Part shown: positions 59,421 through 64,000 of the stretch, piece after piece
How the letters are laid out: each line of letters opens with the position of its first letter
Numbering within the stretch: the stretch's first letter is position 1
Source: Halomonas gemina
GTDB lineage: Bacteria; Pseudomonadota; Gammaproteobacteria; Pseudomonadales; Halomonadaceae
Length of the DNA: 64,000 bases
Direction: 5' to 3'
Assembly: GCF_023554995.1 (NCBI RefSeq)
Contig: NZ_JAMJPK010000001.1
Location: 434,001 to 498,000 of the forward strand
Translations under genes and position numbers: made by a program
Notes under the pieces: model-generated
Databases searched by the model: none
Told to the model about the DNA's origin: nothing
The model's input: only the letters and a program-made list of their open reading frames with translations

Positions 59421-60188
59421 ATGTTGAGCGTGACACCGATACCCGCCTTTAGCGACAACTATATCTGGCTGCTGCGCCAGGACACGAGCCAGGCAGTCTG
59501 CGTGGTGGACCCCGGCGATGCAACGCCGGTGATAGAGTGGCTGGAGCGCGAGGGTCTGGAGTTGGGTACCGTGCTGATTACCCACCACCATCACGACCAT
59601 ACCGGCGGCCTGGCGGAACTGATCAAGCGCTATTCGCCGCGGGTGATCGGCCCGGATAATCCCGAGATCGACGGCATCGACGAGCGGGTCGGCGACGGCG
59701 ACGAGGTGCGGGTGATGGGCAGGCTGTTCGAGGTGCTCGCCCTGCCCGGCCACACCCTGGATCATATCGGCTTCTTCACGCCGGGCATCCCGCCGCTGCT
59801 GTTCAGCGGCGACGTGCTGTTCAGTGCCGGCTGCGGCCGGCTCTTCGAGGGCACCCCGGCCCAGATGCATGAATCGCTGTCGCGCCTCGAGTCCCTGCCG
59901 GAGGACACTCTGGTGTTCGCCGCCCATGAGTACACGCTGGCCAACCTGGCGTTCGCCCGCGCCGCCGACCCGGACAATGCCGATATCGAGGCCGCCGAGG
60001 CAGAGTGCCAGCGGGCCCGGGAGCTCGACCGCCCCACCCTTCCCACCACGCTGGGCCGCGAACGCCGCATCAACCCCTTCCTGCGCTGCGCCTCGGCCGG
60101 CGTGCGCCAGGCCGCATCGGCGCACGGTGATACCGACAATGACCTCTCGACCTTCACCACGCTGCGCGCCTGGAAGGATGGCTTCTGA
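59421..60188 (+). CDS. gloB: Hydroxyacylglutathione hydrolase GloB (glyoxalase II)
   Basis: Hydrolyses S-lactoylglutathione in methylglyoxal detoxification. The 255-aa metallo-beta-lactamase-fold protein has THHHHDHTGG (about residues 55-64), LPGHTLDHIGF, FSGDVLFSAGCGRLFEG and AAHEYTLANLAFA, all metal-binding regions. Divergent from the methyltransferase gene; mltD follows, as in E. coli. Confidence 0.95.
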   Translation: MLSVTPIPAFSDNYIWLLRQDTSQAVCVVDPGDATPVIEWLEREGLELGTVLITHHHHDHTGGLAELIKRYSPRVIGPDNPEIDGIDERVGDGDEVRVMGRLFEVLALPGHTLDHIGFFTPGIPPLLFSGDVLFSAGCGRLFEGTPAQMHESLSRLESLPEDTLVFAAHEYTLANLAFARAADPDNADIEAAEAECQRARELDRPTLPTTLGRERRINPFLRCASAGVRQAASAHGDTDNDLSTFTTLRAWKDGF

Positions 60189-60212
60189 ACGCGCCATTGA
60201 TGGATGACACCC

Positions 60213-60236
60213 GGCCTGCCCGGAGCGGCAGGCCTT
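60213..60236 (+). terminator. Hairpin after gloB
   Basis: GGCCTGCC/GGCAGGCC with loop CGGAGC, then TT. 25 bases after the stop; weak T-run. Confidence 0.5.
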
Positions 60237-60261
60237 CGCATGACCAGGAGATCACCTTTCG

Positions 60262-61449
60262 ATGACCTACCACACGACACGTCGACGGATCCTGGGCTTC
60301 ACCAGCTGTCTCGCGCTGATGGGTTCACTGATGGCCACCACCGGCAACAGCCAGGCCTCACCGACACCCCAGCGCGCCTTCAAGGACGATTCGGCCAGCC
60401 ACAAGGCCCAGCCTGCCCCGCTTCCCGCCAACCAGACCTTCTGGGATGCCCTGGCTCTCGAGCCCAGGGATGCCTGGTCGCGCCTCGCCGAAGCCTTCCA
60501 GTGGCAGGAGGACCTCGACCAGGCGCGCGTACAGCAGTGGATCGACCACTACCGCCAGAGCCCCCATAACATCGTCGAGATCACCGAGAGGGCCCGGCCC
60601 TGGCTCGCCTGGATCACCGAACGGGTGGAGGAGCGCGGCTTGCCAGGCGAAGTCGCCCTGATCCCCTTCATCGAGAGCTCCTTCGATCCCAACGCCCGCA
60701 GCCATCGCGGGGCGGCCGGCCTCTGGCAGTTCATGCCCGGTACCGGCCATGCCCTGGGGCTGCGCCGCGGCGGCGGCTACGACGGTCGCCTGGATGTGGC
60801 GCGCTCCACCCATGCCGCCCTGGACTACATCGAGATGCAGGCCGAGCAGTGGTACGAGGGAGACATCGAGCTCTCCCTGGCGGCCTACAATGCCGGCGCC
60901 GGCACCGTCAACCGGGCGCGCAGCGCCGCGCTCTCGCGTGGCAAGGCCGGCAGCTACTGGGACCTCAAGCTGCCGAGCGAGACCATGGCCTATGTCCCCA
61001 AGCTGATCGCCATCTCGGCAATCATCGCCGAACCGGAACGCTACAACGTCGAGCTGCCCCAGATAGAGGCCACGCCGGCCGTCGCCGAGGTCCCGGTGAC
61101 CCGCCCGCTGGACCTCGGCGAAGCGGCCCGCCTGGCGGGGGTCTCCCACGCGGCCCTGGCCGACCTCAATCCCGGCCTGCTCGGTAACCGCGCCGACCCG
61201 CGCCACGTCAAGCGGCTGCTGGTACCCGCCGAGAGTGCCGAGCGGCTGGTGGCCCGTCTCAGCGGCAGTGCAAACCGGCAATTGGCCGCCGCCGACGGCG
61301 ATGACGTCTACGTGGTCCGCCGCGGCGACAGCCTCTCGGCCATCGCCTCCCGCCATGCCGTGACGCTGGCCGACCTGGCCCGCTGGAACGGCATCGAGCG
61401 GCCCGACGCTTTACAACCGGGGCAACAGCTGACACTTTCCGGTAGTTGA
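60262..61449 (+). CDS. mltD: Membrane-bound lytic murein transglycosylase D (MltD)
   Basis: A 395-aa peptidoglycan-cleaving enzyme. The N-terminal signal (about 1-32) is followed by an SLT domain with the catalytic glutamate in FIESSFDPNARSHRGAAGLW and QFMPGTG, the AAYNAGAGTVNRA motif, and a C-terminal LysM (about 350-392, VVRRGDSLSAIASRHAV). E. coli MltD has two LysM repeats; only one is clear here. No lipobox cysteine is at the expected place. Confidence 0.9.
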   Translation: MTYHTTRRRILGFTSCLALMGSLMATTGNSQASPTPQRAFKDDSASHKAQPAPLPANQTFWDALALEPRDAWSRLAEAFQWQEDLDQARVQQWIDHYRQSPHNIVEITERARPWLAWITERVEERGLPGEVALIPFIESSFDPNARSHRGAAGLWQFMPGTGHALGLRRGGGYDGRLDVARSTHAALDYIEMQAEQWYEGDIELSLAAYNAGAGTVNRARSAALSRGKAGSYWDLKLPSETMAYVPKLIAISAIIAEPERYNVELPQIEATPAVAEVPVTRPLDLGEAARLAGVSHAALADLNPGLLGNRADPRHVKRLLVPAESAERLVARLSGSANRQLAAADGDDVYVVRRGDSLSAIASRHAVTLADLARWNGIERPDALQPGQQLTLSGS

Positions 61450-61491
61450 TGTCCGGGGCCCCGGCCCCGCCTGCTACAAGGAACCTGATCG

Positions 61492-63321
61492 ATGCGACAC
61501 GCTGCCCCTGGCCTGGGCCTGCTGCTGGGCGCGCTGCTCGGTGGACCGGCCCTGGCGGCCGACCCCGCCGACGTGGCCACCGTCCATGGCCTGGCCCTCT
61601 ATGGCGACCCGGCATTGCCGGCGGACTTCACGCACTTCCCCCATGCCGACCCCGAGGCCCCAACGGGGGGCAGCCTGGTGCGCTCGGCCATCGGCAGCTT
61701 CGATTCCACCAACCCCTTCATCATCCGGGGCACCCCGGCCACCGGCCTGACCGAGATCTACGATACGCTGCTGACCCAGAACCCCGACGAGCCCTTCTCG
61801 ATGTATGGCCTGCTCGCCGAGGGCGTGCGGCTGGATCCCGAGCGGCAGTGGATCGAATTCGACCTGCACCCCGAGGCGCGCTTCCATGACGGCGAGCCGG
61901 TGACCGCCGAGGACGTGGTGTTCAGCTTCGAGACCCTGACGGAGAAGGGCCAGCCCTTCTACGGGGCCTACTATGCCGACGTCATCGACGTGACGGCGCT
62001 CGACGAGAGCACCGTCCACTTCGACCTCGCCGACAGCGAGTCGCGGGAGCTGCCGTTGATCATCGGCCAGCTGCCGATCCTGCCGGCTCACTACTGGCAG
62101 GACCGGGACTTCGAGGCCACCACCCGCGACGCCCTGCTCGGCTCCGGCCCCTACCGCATCGGCGTGGTGGAACCGGGTCGGCGCATCGTCTACGAGCGCG
62201 TCGACAACTACTGGGGGCAGGAATTGCCGGTGAACCGGGGCCGCCACAACGTCGATCGCCTGGTCTACGACTACTACCGCGACCAAACGGTGGCCCTCGA
62301 GGCCTTCAAGGCCGGCAATCTCGACATGCGCATCGAGACCAGCGCCCGCAACTGGGCCACCGCCTACGACTTCCCGGCCCTGGAAGAGGGGTTCGTCGAA
62401 CGGCTCGAGGTGCCGGACGGCCAGCCCGCCGGCATGCAGGCCTACGTGATGAACCTGCGGCGCGACAAGTTCCAGGACGTGCGCGTCCGCGAAGCCCTCA
62501 ACCTGGCCTTCAACTTCGAGTGGCTCAATCGCAACCTCTTCTATGGCGCCTACCAGCGCACCGAGAGCTACTTCGCCAACTCCGAGATGGCCGCCGAGGG
62601 GCTGCCGAGCGAGGCAGAGCTGGCCCTGCTCGAGCCCCACCGTGAGGCGCTGCCCGAGCGCGTCTTCGAGGAGCCCCTGCCCGTCGAGCACCCCGAGGAG
62701 ATGCGCCCCCGGCTGGCCAAGGCCCTGGAGCTGCTCAACGAGGCCGGCTATGTGGTCCGCGACGGCGTCATGACCCACCTCGACTCCGGTGCGCCGCTGA
62801 GGATGGAGGTGCTGCTCTTCGACACCCAGTTCGAACGGGTCGTGCAGCCGCTGCTGCAGAACCTGGCCAAGCTGGGCATCGAGGGCAACATCCGCATCGT
62901 CGACGTCAACCAGTACCTCAACCGGCTGCGCGGCTTCGACTTCGACATCATCGTCGGCAGCTTCCCCCAGTCGGCCAACCCGGGCAACGAGCAGCGCGAC
63001 TTCTGGACCAGCGAATACGCCGAGGTTCCCCAGAGCCGCAACCTGATCGGGCTCAGTGACCCGGTGGTCGACGACCTGGTCGACGACCTGATCACCGCCG
63101 ACTCCCGAGAGGCGCTGGATACCGCCGCCCGGGCACTGGACCGGGTGCTGCGCTGGGGCTTCTACGTCATTCCCCAGTGGCATCTCGGGAAGACGCGGAT
63201 CGCGCTGTGGGACAAGTTCGGCTGGCAGGAACCCTTCCCCGAGTACAACCTGGACATGGCCGCCTGGTGGGTGGACCCCGAACGCGGCGCCGAGATCGAG
63301 GCCCGCCAGCGCAACCGCTGA
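61492..63321 (+). CDS. yejA: Oligopeptide/microcin C-type ABC transporter binding protein YejA
   Basis: A 609-aa periplasmic solute-binding protein (family SBP_bac_5) with a signal peptide (cleavage after ALAA, about residue 23). The YGDPALPADFTHFPHADPEA opening and GSLVRSAIGSFDSTNPFIIRG are typical of YejA. It delivers oligopeptides to YejBEF. yejB follows 58 bp later, with a hairpin between. Confidence 0.9.
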   Translation: MRHAAPGLGLLLGALLGGPALAADPADVATVHGLALYGDPALPADFTHFPHADPEAPTGGSLVRSAIGSFDSTNPFIIRGTPATGLTEIYDTLLTQNPDEPFSMYGLLAEGVRLDPERQWIEFDLHPEARFHDGEPVTAEDVVFSFETLTEKGQPFYGAYYADVIDVTALDESTVHFDLADSESRELPLIIGQLPILPAHYWQDRDFEATTRDALLGSGPYRIGVVEPGRRIVYERVDNYWGQELPVNRGRHNVDRLVYDYYRDQTVALEAFKAGNLDMRIETSARNWATAYDFPALEEGFVERLEVPDGQPAGMQAYVMNLRRDKFQDVRVREALNLAFNFEWLNRNLFYGAYQRTESYFANSEMAAEGLPSEAELALLEPHREALPERVFEEPLPVEHPEEMRPRLAKALELLNEAGYVVRDGVMTHLDSGAPLRMEVLLFDTQFERVVQPLLQNLAKLGIEGNIRIVDVNQYLNRLRGFDFDIIVGSFPQSANPGNEQRDFWTSEYAEVPQSRNLIGLSDPVVDDLVDDLITADSREALDTAARALDRVLRWGFYVIPQWHLGKTRIALWDKFGWQEPFPEYNLDMAAWWVDPERGAEIEARQRNR

Positions 63322-63332
63322 GGTGCATGACC

Positions 63333-63354
63333 GGCGGCCGGTGCGCCGGCCGCC
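63333..63354 (+). other. Intercistronic hairpin between yejA and yejB
   Basis: GGCGGCCGG/CCGGCCGCC, 9-bp stem with a TGCG loop. No T-run. Hairpins here often protect the binding-protein mRNA or reduce downstream expression. Confidence 0.6.
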
Positions 63355-63379
63355 ATCATCCGTGGAGTAAGGATACGCC

Positions 63380-64000
63380 GTGGCCCGTTATGTATTGCGC
63401 CGCCTGCTGCTGATGATCCCCACCCTGCTGGGGATCATGCTGCTCAACTTCATCATCGTCCAGGCCGCGCCGGGCGGCCCCATCGACCAGATGCTGGCCC
63501 GCTTCGAGGGCCTCTCCAGCCAGGCCAGCACCCGCATGGAGGGGGGTGGCGGGGACGTCACGTCGAGCGGCGAGTCCCGAGGCGCCCGGGGCATTCCCCC
63601 GGCCTTCATCGAGAAGCTGGAGGCGCAGTTCGGGTTCGACCAGCCCGCCCATGAGCGCTTCCTGGGCATGATCGCCGACTACGCCACCTTCGATTTCGGC
63701 GAGAGCTTCTTCCGCGACGAGCAGGTCACCACCCTGATGCTCGAGCGCCTTCCCGTCTCGATCTCGCTGGGGCTCTGGACCACGCTGGTGGTCTACCTGG
63801 TCTCCATCCCGCTAGGCATCCGCAAGGCCCTGCACCACGGCTCACGCTTCGACGTCTGGAGCTCGGGACTGGTGATCGTCGGCTACGCCATTCCCGGCTT
63901 CCTGTTCGCCATCCTGCTGATCGTGCTGTTCGCCGGCGGCAGCTACTGGGATGTCTTCCCGCTGCGCGGCCTCACCTCGCCGGACTTCGACGAGCTCTCC
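63380..64000 (+). CDS. yejB: ABC transporter permease YejB (partial, runs off the window)
   Basis: The first 207 codons of an inner-membrane permease. A GTG at 63380 has TAAGGA 6 bases upstream; reading VARYVLRRLLLMIPTLLGIM gives the first membrane helix. A loop rich in G and S (RMEGGGGDVTSSGE) and the later IPPAFIEKLEAQFGF match YejB, as does TLMLERLPVSISLGLWTTLV, the second helix. The 3' end is outside the window. Confidence 0.9.
   Translation, partial: MARYVLRRLLLMIPTLLGIMLLNFIIVQAAPGGPIDQMLARFEGLSSQASTRMEGGGGDVTSSGESRGARGIPPAFIEKLEAQFGFDQPAHERFLGMIADYATFDFGESFFRDEQVTTLMLERLPVSISLGLWTTLVVYLVSIPLGIRKALHHGSRFDVWSSGLVIVGYAIPGFLFAILLIVLFAGGSYWDVFPLRGLTSPDFDELS

Overview
The window is GC-rich, densely coded chromosomal DNA from a gammaproteobacterium. 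The gene set (DUF934 behind cysI, tusDCB-E with acpH and yccA, the mltD-gloB-yafS-rnhA-dnaQ neighbourhood, patZ, a DUF3305/DUF3306 formate dehydrogenase cluster, YhhQ, NhaP2) and the protein style fit a halophilic Halomonas/Chromohalobacter-type bacterium. That placement is inference from gene content only.

Layout. 1-1287: hisI, yidD and sufE. 1315-3849: a divergent pair, a tyrosine recombinase and a KfrA-type coiled-coil DNA-binding protein, built like the TnpS/TnpT cointegrate-resolution module of Tn4651; the gap between them holds 11.7 copies of a 7-bp repeat and a recombinase-core-like inverted repeat. 3901-12192: nfuA, metH, a MATE exporter, cysI and DUF934. 12258-18114: Smr protein, a gamma-glutamylcyclotransferase-like protein, arsC, a WrbA-type quinone reductase, DUF2069, cytochrome c', cytochrome b561, azlCD and pdxH. 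18178-21972: protein acetyltransferase PatZ divergent from an HDAC-family deacetylase. 22126-32105: an XRE-cupin regulator, then fdhD and a complete formate dehydrogenase cluster ending in a clear intrinsic terminator. 32200-37573: DUF1244, moaB-moeA, acpH, tusDCB-E, yccA and a Nudix hydrolase.

37698-46175 is the most interesting part. A tRNA-Ser(UGA) gene is the attachment site of an 8.4-kb integrated element bounded by a 14-bp direct repeat (37774-37787 and 46162-46175). It carries a P4-type integrase with a single in-frame nonsense codon ahead of the catalytic tyrosine, an AlpA regulator, a structured promoter-proximal leader laid out like the seqA/seqB/seqC CI-RNA immunity system of satellite phage P4, a string of overlapping small genes, a winged-helix protein followed by an iteron cluster that looks like a replication origin, an HK97-fold capsid-like protein and two copies of an 81-bp element that may be a packaging site. 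It reads as a phage satellite (P4/PICI-like, perhaps capsid-forming) now locked in place.

46271-64000 returns to core chromosome: a PPP-family phosphatase, yaeQ, nhaP2, an NMT1-like binding protein, ybfF, yhhQ behind a preQ1-I-like riboswitch, prpE behind a sigma-54-like promoter, an ArsR regulator, sohB, an SCP2 protein, a REP-like hairpin, nudC-dnaQ-rnhA-methyltransferase, gloB, mltD, yejA and the start of yejB.

Several neighbours form functional units. FdhD, the TorD-type chaperone, the small Tat protein and the ferredoxin support assembly of FdhABC. TusBCD and TusE form a sulfur relay for tRNA 2-thiolation. PatZ and the deacetylase could set reversible acetylation, with acyl-CoA synthetases such as PrpE as classic targets. 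NfuA, SufE and several Fe-S enzymes (CysI, FdhA, FdhB) share the window.
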